From JAQVWU01 sp964628455 (GTDB lineage: Bacteria > Bacillota > Clostridia > Oscillospirales > CAG-272): a DNA stretch of 64,000 bases. The DNA lies in assembly GCA_964628455.1 (NCBI GenBank), contig CAZVPD010000002.1, forward strand, positions 1 through 64,000. Direction: 5' to 3'. How positions within the stretch are numbered: position 1 is the first letter of the stretch; every line of letters starts with the position of its first letter. The translations under genes were made by a program, and so were the position numbers. The notes beneath the pieces are model-generated. The model was not told the DNA's origin. It did no database searches and saw only the letters and a program-made list of their open reading frames with translations. Shown here in pieces: positions 9,132-17,781 of this stretch.

Positions 9132-9163
9132 AAGAGAACCGTGCCGTTAAGGCAGGTTCTCTT
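9132..9163. terminator. Bidirectional terminator between the oxidoreductase gene and clpX
   Basis: Stem AAGAGAACC (9132-9140) pairs with GGTTCTCTT (9155-9163). An inner TGCC/GGCA extends the helix, and T-runs occur on either strand. Confidence 0.8.
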
Positions 9164-9173
9164 TTTCATGGTT

Positions 9174-10502
9174 TTATTCGGCAGTATCCAGCCTGTCGAA
9201 TACATTCAGCTGCAATACAGGTTTATCGGCCAGAATCAGCTGCGGTTTTTCTTCGCGCAATATTACTTTTTCATTGATGACGACTTTGAGGACATCCAGC
9301 CGTGACGGTATTTCATACATGATGTCCGTCATGATATCTTCCATGATTGACCTGAGCCCCCGCGCGCCGGTTTGACGTTCGATAGCCAGTTCCGCTACTT
9401 TGTTCAGGGCTCCGCCGGTAAACTCAAGTTCGGCATTATCCATCGCGAACAATTTGCGGTATTGTTTGACCAGCGAATTTTTTGGTTCGGTCAGGATGCG
9501 TATCAAAGCTTCGACGTCAAGGCTTTCAAGTCCGCATAAGATCGGAAGACGGCCTACAAGTTCCGGAATGAGACCGTATTTGACGATGTCATGAGGGAGA
9601 ACATCCCTGTAGATGTTTCTTTTGGCTTTTTCTTCTTTTTTCAGGACTTCGCCCGCGAAACCGATGGTGGAACCGCCTTTGCGGTTTTCTATGATGCTGT
9701 CGATGTTGTCAAATGAACCGCCGCAGATAAACAGGATGTTTTCCGTATTGATCTGTATAAAATCCTGATTGGGGTGTTTGCGGCCGCCCTGCGGAGGGAC
9801 ATTCGAAACGGTTCCCTCGAGGATCTTTAAAAGTGCCTGCTGAACGCCTTCGCCGGAAACATCGCGGGTGATCGAACGGTTTTCGCTCCGCCTGGATATT
9901 TTATCGATTTCATCTATATAGATGATCCCCTTTTCGGCTTTCTCGACATCGAAATCCGCAGCCTGTATTAGCCGCAGGAGAATGTTTTCCACGTCTTCGC
10001 CGACATAACCCGCTTCGGTCAAAGTAGTCGCATCTGCAATGGCGAAGGGAACCTTCAGCGTTTTTGCGAGTGTCTGGGCCAGAAAGGTTTTTCCGACTCC
10101 TGTCGGACCCAGAAGCAGGACATTGCTTTTCTGTATTTCAACGTCTTCTTCTTTTTTGTTCCGGCCCGAAGGTTTCTTTTTGATCTGCAGAATCCTTTTA
10201 TAATGGTTATAAACGGCAACCGCAAGCGTTTTTTTTGCTTCTTCCTGTCCGATGACGTATTCATCCAGAGTTTCTTTGATTTTCTGCGGTTTAGGCAGCG
10301 TTGAAAGAGAAAGGTCACCGTCGGAGGGAGAGTTGCTCGTATGGTCATGTATGATCTGATTGCAGGCGTCGATGCAGTTGTTGCAGATCATAAGTCCCGT
10401 CGGAGACGGAATGAGATACATGACCTTTGATTCATCACGTCCGCAAAAAGAACAGTGCTGCATACCTGTACCGCGGGAACCGCGCTGACTGTTATTTGCC
10501 AT
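9174..10502 (-). CDS. clpX: ATP-dependent Clp protease ATP-binding subunit ClpX
   Basis: AAA+ unfoldase that feeds substrates to ClpP. The 442 residues include the N-terminal zinc-binding domain (Cys17, Cys20, Cys40, Cys43), Walker A GPTGVGKT (132-139), the pore loop GYVGEDVE and Walker B YIDEIDK. Sensor regions (SITRDVSGEGVQQALLKI) are intact. It follows clpP by 67 bases on the same strand, completing tig-clpP-clpX. The ribosome binding site at the chosen ATG is weak; a start at residue 14 (MQHCSFC) is possible but would trim the domain edge. Confidence 0.97.
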   Translation of the reverse strand: MANNSQRGSRGTGMQHCSFCGRDESKVMYLIPSPTGLMICNNCIDACNQIIHDHTSNSPSDGDLSLSTLPKPQKIKETLDEYVIGQEEAKKTLAVAVYNHYKRILQIKKKPSGRNKKEEDVEIQKSNVLLLGPTGVGKTFLAQTLAKTLKVPFAIADATTLTEAGYVGEDVENILLRLIQAADFDVEKAEKGIIYIDEIDKISRRSENRSITRDVSGEGVQQALLKILEGTVSNVPPQGGRKHPNQDFIQINTENILFICGGSFDNIDSIIENRKGGSTIGFAGEVLKKEEKAKRNIYRDVLPHDIVKYGLIPELVGRLPILCGLESLDVEALIRILTEPKNSLVKQYRKLFAMDNAELEFTGGALNKVAELAIERQTGARGLRSIMEDIMTDIMYEIPSRLDVLKVVINEKVILREEKPQLILADKPVLQLNVFDRLDTAE

Positions 10503-10569
10503 TCTATTACCATATGCCGTGTGTCTCTATTTATCCGTAAGGTAAGGGGACGGCATCCTTTTTTATAAA

Positions 10570-11163
10570 TTATAAACGTTTTGTTATCACGCGGTCAACC
10601 AGACCGTATGCGACGGCTTCTTCCGCGTTGAGGAAATTATCGCGGTCTGTATCGCGTTCTATTATTTCGAGCGATTTGCCGGTATTGAGGGCAAGAATTT
10701 TATTTAACTTTGAGCGTGTCTTGATGATATGCTCGGCGTGTATTTTGATATCGCTCGCCTGACCCTGCATGCCGCCTAAGGGCTGATGGATCAATATATC
10801 GCTGTTCGGAAGCGCAAAACGTTTTCCCTTGGCGCCCGATGAGAGCAGGAAAGCACCCATGCTGGCAGCCATGCCCACGCATATGGTCGATACATCGCAT
10901 TTGATAAAATTCATGGTGTCATAGATCGCAAGGCCCGCGGTTACCGATCCGCCGGGACTGTTGATATAGAAGTTGATGTCTTTATCGGGATCCTGCGCTT
11001 CAAGAAAAAGCAGCTGTGCTACGACAAGGGAGGCTGTAAGGTCGTTGACCTCATCGGAAAGAAATACGATCCGGTCGTTAAGCAGACGCGAAAAGATATC
11101 ATAAGCTCTTTCACCTCTGTTGGTTTGTTCTATGACGGTCGGGACAAGAGGCATATTCTTCAC
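10570..11163 (-). CDS. clpP: ATP-dependent Clp protease proteolytic subunit ClpP
   Basis: Serine peptidase that forms the tetradecameric Clp core, 197 residues. The catalytic triad is complete: Ser101 in GMAASMG, His126 in DILIHQP and Asp175 in ERDTDRDNF. The gene lies 22 bases behind tig and ahead of clpX, so it is very probably co-transcribed from the tig promoter. A good ribosome binding site (GGAG) precedes the ATG. Confidence 0.98.
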   Translation of the reverse strand: MKNMPLVPTVIEQTNRGERAYDIFSRLLNDRIVFLSDEVNDLTASLVVAQLLFLEAQDPDKDINFYINSPGGSVTAGLAIYDTMNFIKCDVSTICVGMAASMGAFLLSSGAKGKRFALPNSDILIHQPLGGMQGQASDIKIHAEHIIKTRSKLNKILALNTGKSLEIIERDTDRDNFLNAEEAVAYGLVDRVITKRL

Positions 11164-11185
11164 TCCTTCGTTTTAATTAAAATGA

Positions 11186-12517
11186 TTATTCTTCGTTTTC
11201 TTCTGCGGCTGTCTCATCAGCCGACGGATCGGCTTGTTTTATTGTAATAACCGCATTGGCTTTTATCAAATCGACAGCTTTGCGCACACAGATGTCTTTC
11301 GAGAGCGAACCGGGTAAAACAGCTTCCTTTACTTTATCGGTTTCCATAGTATACATTTTTGCCAGCTTTTCGTATTCCGCTTCTATATCCGCTTCATCGG
11401 CTGTTATGCCTTCGTTTTCAACGATTTTTTCAAGGGCAAGACGTGTCTTCACCTGACGTTCGGCTTCCGGTCTGACCTGTTCACGCATGGATTCCAGGGT
11501 CATACCCGTATACTTGAGATACATGTCGAGATTTAATCCCTGGGAGCGCATGCTGTAATCACGGTCGCGGATGATGTTTTCGGTTTCGGAATCGATCATC
11601 GGAGGCGGTATGTCGGCTTCGAGTTTTGAGAGAAGACTGTCGATCAGTTTTCCTTCCAGCGCGTGATCCGCTGCTTTTTCGTTTCTCTCGTTGATTTTTG
11701 CCTTTAAATCGGCTTTGTATTCATCCAGGGTATCGAATTCCGATACGTCTTTTGCAAACTCGTCGTCAAGTTCGGGCAGTTCCTTGAGTTTAACTTCATG
11801 CAGTATGACTTTGAAAACCGCTTCTTTGCCGGCCAGATCTTCTTTATGATAGTCGGCAGGAAAAGTCACGTTTACATCAAAATTATCTTCGGGGGAGTGA
11901 CCCGCGATCTGTTCCTCAAAACCAGGTATGAAGCTGTTTGAACCCAGAACAAGATTGTATTTTTCCGATTTCCCGCCTTCAAACGGAACTCCGCCGACGG
12001 AACCGTCATAATTTATCACAACCGTATCACCGTTTTGCGCGGGGCGGTCCGTGATATCGATCAGACGGGAGTTGCGTTCTCTCACGCGGTTGAGGTCGGC
12101 TTCCACATCCGCCTCCGATGCAGGCGTTACGATCTTCTCCACCTGCATGCCCATGTAATCGGAAATCCGAACTTCCGGTTTTATATAGAATTTTGCTTTC
12201 ATCAGAACGCCGCTGTCGTCCATGGAAGTCATATCGAATTCCGGACGGCTTACGGCATCAAGGCCGGATTCGCTTAAAGCAGAATCAAAGGAAGAGGGTA
12301 AAATATCATTTAAGGCATCCTCATAAAAAACACTTTTGCCGAACATCTTTTCGATGATGTTTCTGGGTGCTTTGCCTTTTCTGAATCCGGGAACATTCAT
12401 TTTCGAAGCGTTCTTTTTATAAATCTTCGTGACGGATTCTTCAAAGACATCTTTTCCGATCAGAAATTCAAGCTCCGCCTGATTTTTATCTAATTTGGTT
12501 ATGTTTACGACACTCAT
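11186..12517 (-). CDS. tig: Trigger factor, ribosome-associated chaperone and prolyl isomerase
   Basis: 443 residues with the three-domain order of trigger factor: the N-terminal ribosome-binding domain with the signature loop GFRKGKAPR (about residues 45-53), a central FKBP-type prolyl isomerase domain (NGDTVVINYDGSVGG onwards) and a helical C-terminal chaperone domain ending in an acidic tail. It binds nascent chains at the exit tunnel. It leads the tig-clpP-clpX cluster, an order common in Firmicutes, and is preceded by a clear promoter and CGGAGG. Confidence 0.96.
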   Translation of the reverse strand: MSVVNITKLDKNQAELEFLIGKDVFEESVTKIYKKNASKMNVPGFRKGKAPRNIIEKMFGKSVFYEDALNDILPSSFDSALSESGLDAVSRPEFDMTSMDDSGVLMKAKFYIKPEVRISDYMGMQVEKIVTPASEADVEADLNRVRERNSRLIDITDRPAQNGDTVVINYDGSVGGVPFEGGKSEKYNLVLGSNSFIPGFEEQIAGHSPEDNFDVNVTFPADYHKEDLAGKEAVFKVILHEVKLKELPELDDEFAKDVSEFDTLDEYKADLKAKINERNEKAADHALEGKLIDSLLSKLEADIPPPMIDSETENIIRDRDYSMRSQGLNLDMYLKYTGMTLESMREQVRPEAERQVKTRLALEKIVENEGITADEADIEAEYEKLAKMYTMETDKVKEAVLPGSLSKDICVRKAVDLIKANAVITIKQADPSADETAAEENEE

Positions 12518-12581
12518 GATTGTTTTCCTCCGTAGTAAGTCTGTATTCTGTATATAAATTAAAAATTTGCCGATTATATAT

Positions 12582-12609
12582 ATTGTACATAAAATTTATC
12601 GCATGTCAA
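12582..12609 (-). promoter_or_regulatory. Promoter of tig-clpP-clpX
   Basis: Minus strand TTGACA (12604-12609), 16-base spacer, TACAAT (12582-12587), about 65 bases before the tig start. I see no CtsR heptads or CIRCE element here. Confidence 0.7.
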
Positions 12610-12649
12610 GTTCATGTCTCTAAAATTATAAGATTGTTAATGTTAAAGT

Positions 12650-13360
12650 TTAATTATGTTCAGAATCAACATAAAGCGGTGTAAAGTTTAAATAATCCGA
12701 GGAAGTTATTGTAAACAGGATCTCTTCGTATTCAAATGACGGGGGGATATCATAAAGGTTATGGATATGCCCGTAATAACAGCGGTGTATGTTGTGTTTA
12801 TGCAGAACGGATAAAATTTCGCTGCAAATATAGTTTTTAAAAACAGGCGGGAAGTGCAGAAAAACGACCGGGGTCCCGTTCATTTTTTTACCGGCTGTAA
12901 GGGACATTTCGATACGCAGTGCTTCGCGCAATACGATTTTCCTGTAATCGCTTTCTTCGGGTGCGATTTTCTGGTCGTTGTACCAGCCCCTTGAACCGCA
13001 GACGATGATGTCGTTTATTTTATGCGCGTTGTTATAGAGGAACTTCATCGAATTTATATGATTGTCCGTAAAAAAACTGCTCATTTTTTTTACGGTATCC
13101 CACCAGTAATCATGATTGCCGCGTCCGAGTATTTTATCGCCGGGAAGAGAATCGATAAAAAGCAGGTCTTTTTTTGCTTCCTCCAGAGTCATCGCCCAGG
13201 ATACGTCGCCGGTAATAACGACAGTGTCTTCTTCTCCGACAACGGAACGCCAGCCGCTTTCGATTTTTCCGATATGATTGCTCCATCTGGTGCCGAATAT
13301 ATCCATCGGCTTATTGACACCGAGCGAAAGGTGAGTGTCTGACAAAACGAAAAGTGACAT
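12650..13360 (-). CDS. Calcineurin-like metallophosphoesterase
   Basis: 236 residues carrying the metal-ligand series of the superfamily: DTH (residues 8-10), GD in VITGDVSW, GNHDYWW, a lone His in VFLHFPP, and GHIH near residue 198. No signal peptide or membrane segment is present, so it is a cytoplasmic phosphohydrolase resembling uncharacterised clostridial phosphoesterases. The substrate is unknown. It lies between thrC and tig on the same strand, with 122 bases to thrC that hold no recognisable element. Confidence 0.88.
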   Translation of the reverse strand: MSLFVLSDTHLSLGVNKPMDIFGTRWSNHIGKIESGWRSVVGEEDTVVITGDVSWAMTLEEAKKDLLFIDSLPGDKILGRGNHDYWWDTVKKMSSFFTDNHINSMKFLYNNAHKINDIIVCGSRGWYNDQKIAPEESDYRKIVLREALRIEMSLTAGKKMNGTPVVFLHFPPVFKNYICSEILSVLHKHNIHRCYYGHIHNLYDIPPSFEYEEILFTITSSDYLNFTPLYVDSEHN

Positions 13361-13482
13361 AATTTAAACACCGGAAAAAAGAATTTGTCTGTAACAGGCG
13401 TATTTTCAGGAAGACCGAGTGAAGCGGTTATGCCGGTGGGAGGAGCGGGCATGATCCCGTGAAGGACGGATTTATACCCGGT

Positions 13483-14967
13483 TTATCTCAGGGTGTGCAG
13501 CAGTTCGCTTTTCATGTCGTCGGGATTCACGGGCAGACCGGGATCAAAACGGATTATTTTCTTTGACAGTTCGGAAAGGGAAGGCGGAATTTCTGTTTTG
13601 GTCAATTCCGAGAGTGCCGCAATATTGGCAAATTCATCGTCGTACTGCCTGCCTGACAATGCCCTGTAGACATCCGAAGCGAACTTATAGGGACTTGCGG
13701 TCGATACAACCAGCATAGGCGTTTCGTCTCTTGTTTCCTGGATATACTGCCGCGCGCAGCTCATTCCGACTGCCGTATGCGTGTCTGTCAGATATTGATA
13801 TTCACCGAATGTATCGGTGATCGTATGGAGAGTATCTTCCTCATTGCAGAAATAACCCCGGAAAATTCTGTCAAACCCGCTTCTGACGTCGCTCTCGGCC
13901 GTATATGCGCCTTTTTCGGAAAGCCTGCGCATATATTCCGCAGTGCGTGTGCTGCCTGCAGAAAGATACAGCATGCGTTCCAGGTTGCTTGATATCAGAA
14001 TATCCATAGAAGGGGAAGAAGTCGTATAAAAACGGCGGTTGCGGTCGTAAATGCCCGTATTTATGAAATCCGACAGAATATTGTTGCGGTTGGAAGCGCA
14101 AATAAGTTTCCCGACAGGCAGTCCGGCCTGTTCCGCGATATATGCGGCGAAAATATTCCCGAAGTTTCCGGTCGGGACACATATGTTTATTTTTTTATCC
14201 CGTTTCAATTTTCCCTGTTTGACAAGGTCGCAGTAAGCGGAAAAATAATAAACGATCTGAGGTGCGAGTCTTCCCCAGTTGATGGAATTCGCGCTGGACA
14301 AAAAATATCCGCCGTCCGAGAGCAAACCGGCTGTCTCCGGATCCGCAAGAATCTTTTTGATACCGTTCTGAGTGTCGTCGAAATTGCCTTTTACGGAACG
14401 GACTTCAACGTTTTTGCCCTCCTGGGTCGCCATCTGAAGCATTTGAATACGGCTGACTCCGTCTGCCGGATAAAAAACCATTATCCTGACTCTGTCGGTA
14501 TCCCGATATCCCTCAAGAGCCGCTTTTCCGGTATCACCCGAGGTGGCGACCAGGATAAAGGCGTCCCGTTTTTCTCCGGTTTTATACAACGCCCGCGAAA
14601 GCAGACGAGGCATGATCTGAAGCGCTATATCCTTAAAGGCGCAGGTGGGACCGTGCCAGAGCTCCAAAACATGCAGCCTGTCATTCAGCGACTTTACAGG
14701 CGCCGGTCCTCCGGTGAAACGGTCTTCCGCGTATGCCATACGGCAGTCCGCAAGCAATTCGGATTCGGCATAGTCGCTGAGAAAGCGGGAGAGTATAAAG
14801 GCAGCCCTTTCGGGATAATTCATCGCGCATAAAGCATCAAACTGTTCTTTTCCGAATTGCGGGATAAACTCCGGCATGTAGAGACCGCCGTCCGGAGAAA
14901 GTCCCTGTTTGATCGCATAGGCTGAGGCCAGGCGTTCTCTTCCGCCCCGTGTACTTACATATAGCAT
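13483..14967 (-). CDS. thrC: Threonine synthase
   Basis: PLP enzyme converting O-phosphohomoserine to threonine. The 494 residues match the long class (yeast/E. coli-like) with N-terminal TRGG, the PLP lysine Lys112 in HGPTCAFKD, and the glycine-rich phosphate loop VPTGNFGN. It stands alone, but a homoserine-kinase candidate (apgM at 17782-18984) lies 2.8 kb upstream on the same strand, and no thrB is visible. The start sits at the beginning of the conserved MxYxSTRGG region. Confidence 0.95.
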   Translation of the reverse strand: MLYVSTRGGRERLASAYAIKQGLSPDGGLYMPEFIPQFGKEQFDALCAMNYPERAAFILSRFLSDYAESELLADCRMAYAEDRFTGGPAPVKSLNDRLHVLELWHGPTCAFKDIALQIMPRLLSRALYKTGEKRDAFILVATSGDTGKAALEGYRDTDRVRIMVFYPADGVSRIQMLQMATQEGKNVEVRSVKGNFDDTQNGIKKILADPETAGLLSDGGYFLSSANSINWGRLAPQIVYYFSAYCDLVKQGKLKRDKKINICVPTGNFGNIFAAYIAEQAGLPVGKLICASNRNNILSDFINTGIYDRNRRFYTTSSPSMDILISSNLERMLYLSAGSTRTAEYMRRLSEKGAYTAESDVRSGFDRIFRGYFCNEEDTLHTITDTFGEYQYLTDTHTAVGMSCARQYIQETRDETPMLVVSTASPYKFASDVYRALSGRQYDDEFANIAALSELTKTEIPPSLSELSKKIIRFDPGLPVNPDDMKSELLHTLR

Positions 14968-15196
14968 ATAATCCGCTCCGGTAATAGATTGTTTTTCTCA
15001 TATAAGAATATGCGCCGTTAAAAACATCCACGGTTATCCCGTTTTAATATTTCTGCCGCAGAGTCTGCAGGTGATTTTAATAAAGATCGTCCGCGCCCGT
15101 AATGCCGAACGGAGAACTGCCGATCTCGTCAGGGTCGCATCCGGGCAAGCCGGTCTTTTCTCCGCCTAAGGCAAGTTTATGATGGTTTTCCTGCTG

Positions 15197-15601
15197 TCAG
15201 CTGTAGTTGTAGTCCCGAACCGCGGCTTTCAAATGATTTATTTTCACCTGTATAAATTCCGTTCCCTCAACCGGTGAAATCAGCTGTTCGATGACATCGA
15301 TGCGGGGACTTTTATCGGGTCGGAATAGCTGCAGGTATTTTTTAACCGTTTTCAGAATATGATCGCGCTTTTTTGCATTGACTGCAAGTGAAGGCCGGCC
15401 ATAAAACGATTGAACCGGCGTTTCGGAACGTGATTTTACTTCAACAAAGATGATAGTCGTTGCGTTTTCCGCAATAATATCGATTTCGCCGTATTTCGAA
15501 CGAAAATTACGCCGGTTGATCACATAACCTTCGCGTTTCAGGAAATCGCATGCGATTTCCTCACCGCGGTTTCCTGCCGCTCTCAGATTGTTCTTTTCCA
15601 T
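15197..15601 (-). CDS. YraN family (UPF0102) endonuclease-like protein
   Basis: 134 residues. It has the family start GNRGEEIACDFLKREGY, then the nuclease-fold core YGEIDIIAE and FVEVKSRS (the D...ExK arrangement), followed by a helical tail. The family has the fold of Holliday-junction resolvases; its cellular role is unclear. It follows rnhB by 18 bases, in the widely conserved lepB-rbgA-rnhB-yraN order. After its TGA the same frame stays open for 39 more sense codons to a TAA at 15077-15079. Confidence 0.9.
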   Translation of the reverse strand: MEKNNLRAAGNRGEEIACDFLKREGYVINRRNFRSKYGEIDIIAENATTIIFVEVKSRSETPVQSFYGRPSLAVNAKKRDHILKTVKKYLQLFRPDKSPRIDVIEQLISPVEGTEFIQVKINHLKAAVRDYNYS

Positions 15602-15619
15602 TTATTTTACACCTGAAAA

Positions 15620-16219
15620 TCAGAGATACATAAATTTTAAAAAACTTTTACGATGACAGGGAGCGGGTCCGAATTTTTTCAGCATTTCACGGTGATAGGC
15701 GGTGGCGTATCCTTTGTGTTTGGCTATGCCGTATCCCGGGTATTTTCTGTCGAGTTCGACGCAAAGTCTGTCGCGGCTGACCTTTGCGAGGACGGATGCG
15801 GCAGCAATGGACGGCGATATCGCATCTCCGCCTATAATCGCGGCTGCGTCTGTTTCAAATCCGCGTATGATGCTGCCGTCTGCGAGAACGACCGAGGGTT
15901 TCGGAGAAAGCAGAGAAACAGCGCGTCTCATCGCAAGCAGGGAAGCGTTTAATATATTGATTTCTTCGATTTCCTCGACTGTGGCATATGCAACGGCATA
16001 AGAAACCGCTTCGGAGGTAATGACATCGTAAAGGATTTCGCGTTTCTTTTCGGATAGTTTTTTTGAATCGTCCAGTCCGGTGATCTGAATGCCGTATGGA
16101 AGGATACAGGCTGCCGCCGCTACAGGGCCGGCCAGCGGTCCCCGGCCGGCTTCATCCGTCCCGCATATAACAGTATAACCGAGTGAACGGTACTCGTTTT
16201 CTATACGCCATGACAGCAT
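15620..16219 (-). CDS. rnhB: Ribonuclease HII
   Basis: Removes RNA and misincorporated ribonucleotides from RNA/DNA duplexes. It is 199 residues; the catalytic acidic cluster is visible in GTDEAGRGPLAGP (Asp and Glu), the later Asp in VVLADGS, and the conserved ASVLAKVSRDR. Length fits the family core without the N-terminal extension found in some Bacillus proteins. It starts four bases after the rbgA stop and so is part of one operon. Confidence 0.97.
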   Translation of the reverse strand: MLSWRIENEYRSLGYTVICGTDEAGRGPLAGPVAAAACILPYGIQITGLDDSKKLSEKKREILYDVITSEAVSYAVAYATVEEIEEINILNASLLAMRRAVSLLSPKPSVVLADGSIIRGFETDAAAIIGGDAISPSIAAASVLAKVSRDRLCVELDRKYPGYGIAKHKGYATAYHREMLKKFGPAPCHRKSFLKFMYL

Positions 16220-16223
16220 GATC

Positions 16224-17087
16224 TTACGGCCTTTCCAGTGTTATCCTGCCGATTTTTCCGCCCCGGAATTCATCAAGCAGCATGACAGAAGTCCTTCGGT
16301 GATCGACCTCGCCGCCGGATATCAGGTAACCGCGTTTCCTGCCGATGAGTTCAAACAACTCCCGGTCTTCAAGAGCGGAAAAAGAAGCTTCAACGCCGAG
16401 TTTATAGCGTTCCGCTAAAAGTCCGGGATACAGTTTTCGAAGCCGCCGGCATAAAATGACCGCTATATGTTCCGTATCCAGAATATCGTCTTTGATAGCT
16501 CCGGTGACGGCAAGATTTTCACCTGTCGTCTGGTCGTCGAATTTAGGCCACAACACGCCGGGCATATCGAGTAAATCGAGTCCGAAGGATGTCTGAACCC
16601 ACTGCTTTTCCAAAGTAACGCCCGGACGGTCTTCGGTTTTTGCTTTTTTTGTTCCGGCAAGCCTATTGATAAAGGATGATTTCCCCACGTTCGGAATGCC
16701 GATGACCATCGCTTTCAGAGTGCGTCCGGCCATACCGCGGTTTTCATACTTTTCGGTTTTTGCGGATAATGTTTCGGCGACCGCATTTTTTAATTCGCTC
16801 ATTCCGTAACCTGAAATGCAGTCGGTAAAAATACAGCTGCGTCCCGTGCGGTTGAATTCGTTCTTCCATGCGGATGTGATGCTTCCGTCGGCGAGTGACG
16901 CTTTATTCAATACGGATAATAAAGGTTTGGAACCGACGAGGGAAGAAACCTCCGGATTAGCCGAACTCAAAGGTATTCTTGCGTCCAGAATTTCGATCAC
17001 AATATCAACCGACGGCAGATTCTCACGGATCATTCTCCGCGTCTTTGCCATGTGTCCGGGAAACCATTGTATTGTCTGTGAAGGCAT
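16224..17087 (-). CDS. rbgA: Ribosome biogenesis GTPase RbgA (YlqF), circularly permuted, with altered G4 motif
   Basis: Assembly factor for the late 50S subunit, 287 residues. It starts with the signature WFPGHMAK (residues 8-15). G4 then precedes G1, as in circularly permuted GTPases: NKAS at 61-64, Walker A GIPNVGKS at 130-137, G3 DMPG. The G4 motif is normally NKxD; here the aspartate is serine (codon TCA at 16896-16898). The C-terminal ANTAR-like domain is present. GCAGGAAATG-type spacing supports the start. It sits in the lepB-rbgA-rnhB-yraN operon. Confidence 0.95.
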   Translation of the reverse strand: MPSQTIQWFPGHMAKTRRMIRENLPSVDIVIEILDARIPLSSANPEVSSLVGSKPLLSVLNKASLADGSITSAWKNEFNRTGRSCIFTDCISGYGMSELKNAVAETLSAKTEKYENRGMAGRTLKAMVIGIPNVGKSSFINRLAGTKKAKTEDRPGVTLEKQWVQTSFGLDLLDMPGVLWPKFDDQTTGENLAVTGAIKDDILDTEHIAVILCRRLRKLYPGLLAERYKLGVEASFSALEDRELFELIGRKRGYLISGGEVDHRRTSVMLLDEFRGGKIGRITLERP

Positions 17088-17102
17088 TTCCTGCTCCTTT
17101 GC

Positions 17103-17732
17103 TCAGTTTACGGGACCTATTTTATCAAAAGGAAAAACCCGGAAGATGACGCGTCCGATAATATACCGGCAGTCGACCAGTCCGACGATCGAATTGCGGC
17201 TGTCAAGCGAATGATTGCGGTTGTCACCCATAACAAAGACGTACCCCTCCGGAATCGTTAACGGAAACTGCATATTCGATGAAAGCATAACGCGTCCCTC
17301 TTCGTAGTTCACATATGTTTCATCGAGTTTTTCACCGTCCACGACAACAGCCCATGACGAAAAATCAATGTTTATTTCCTGTCCGCCCACAGCGATGATG
17401 CGTTTGACCAGCGGTTCGTTATAACCGACGGCAGGAGACTGAAAAACGATAACGTCGTTCTGTGCGGGTTCATACAGTACCCCCGAGACCAGCAGTATGT
17501 CGTTTTCTTCCAGCGTGTGCGCCATGGAAGAACCAATTACGGGTGAATGGCGTACCGCGAAAGTCATAATGATCAGCACAAGTGAAAAAGAAAATACGAA
17601 AAGTTCGATCCATTCGAAGACAGATGAAGTCAGGTCGATTTTCTCGGGACTTCCGCTGCCGTTCCCGCTTTCCTTGTTTATTAAAACAGATTCGGATTTT
17701 TCCACATCGATGAAACCGTTTGCTTTTTCCAT
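17103..17732 (-). CDS. lepB: Signal peptidase I
   Basis: Membrane-anchored leader peptidase, 209 residues. A charged, polar cytoplasmic N-terminus of about 38 residues precedes one transmembrane helix (about 40-61). The catalytic Ser69 lies in IGSSM and the general base Lys110 in LVKRIIAVGG. The conserved box E MGDNRNHSLDSR is intact. The single anchor is typical of Gram-positive enzymes. It is the first gene of the lepB-rbgA-rnhB-yraN run; rplS, its usual upstream partner in many Firmicutes, is 3 kb away on the other strand. Confidence 0.96.
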   Translation of the reverse strand: MEKANGFIDVEKSESVLINKESGNGSGSPEKIDLTSSVFEWIELFVFSFSLVLIIMTFAVRHSPVIGSSMAHTLEENDILLVSGVLYEPAQNDVIVFQSPAVGYNEPLVKRIIAVGGQEINIDFSSWAVVVDGEKLDETYVNYEEGRVMLSSNMQFPLTIPEGYVFVMGDNRNHSLDSRNSIVGLVDCRYIIGRVIFRVFPFDKIGPVN

Positions 17733-17781
17733 GACGCCAAGAGCATCCTTTCATTCTGATCATTCCGGACATTCCGGTCAT

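Noticed and set aside
14968..15196. Possible T-box or riboswitch ahead of thrC
   Set aside because: No T-box GGTGG-type core or antiterminator hairpin, and no known riboswitch core, could be seen in the 229 bases.
15197..15199. TGA of yraN as a possible selenocysteine or readthrough codon
   Set aside because: The protein already has the normal family length at this point and no SECIS-like hairpin was recognisable just after it.
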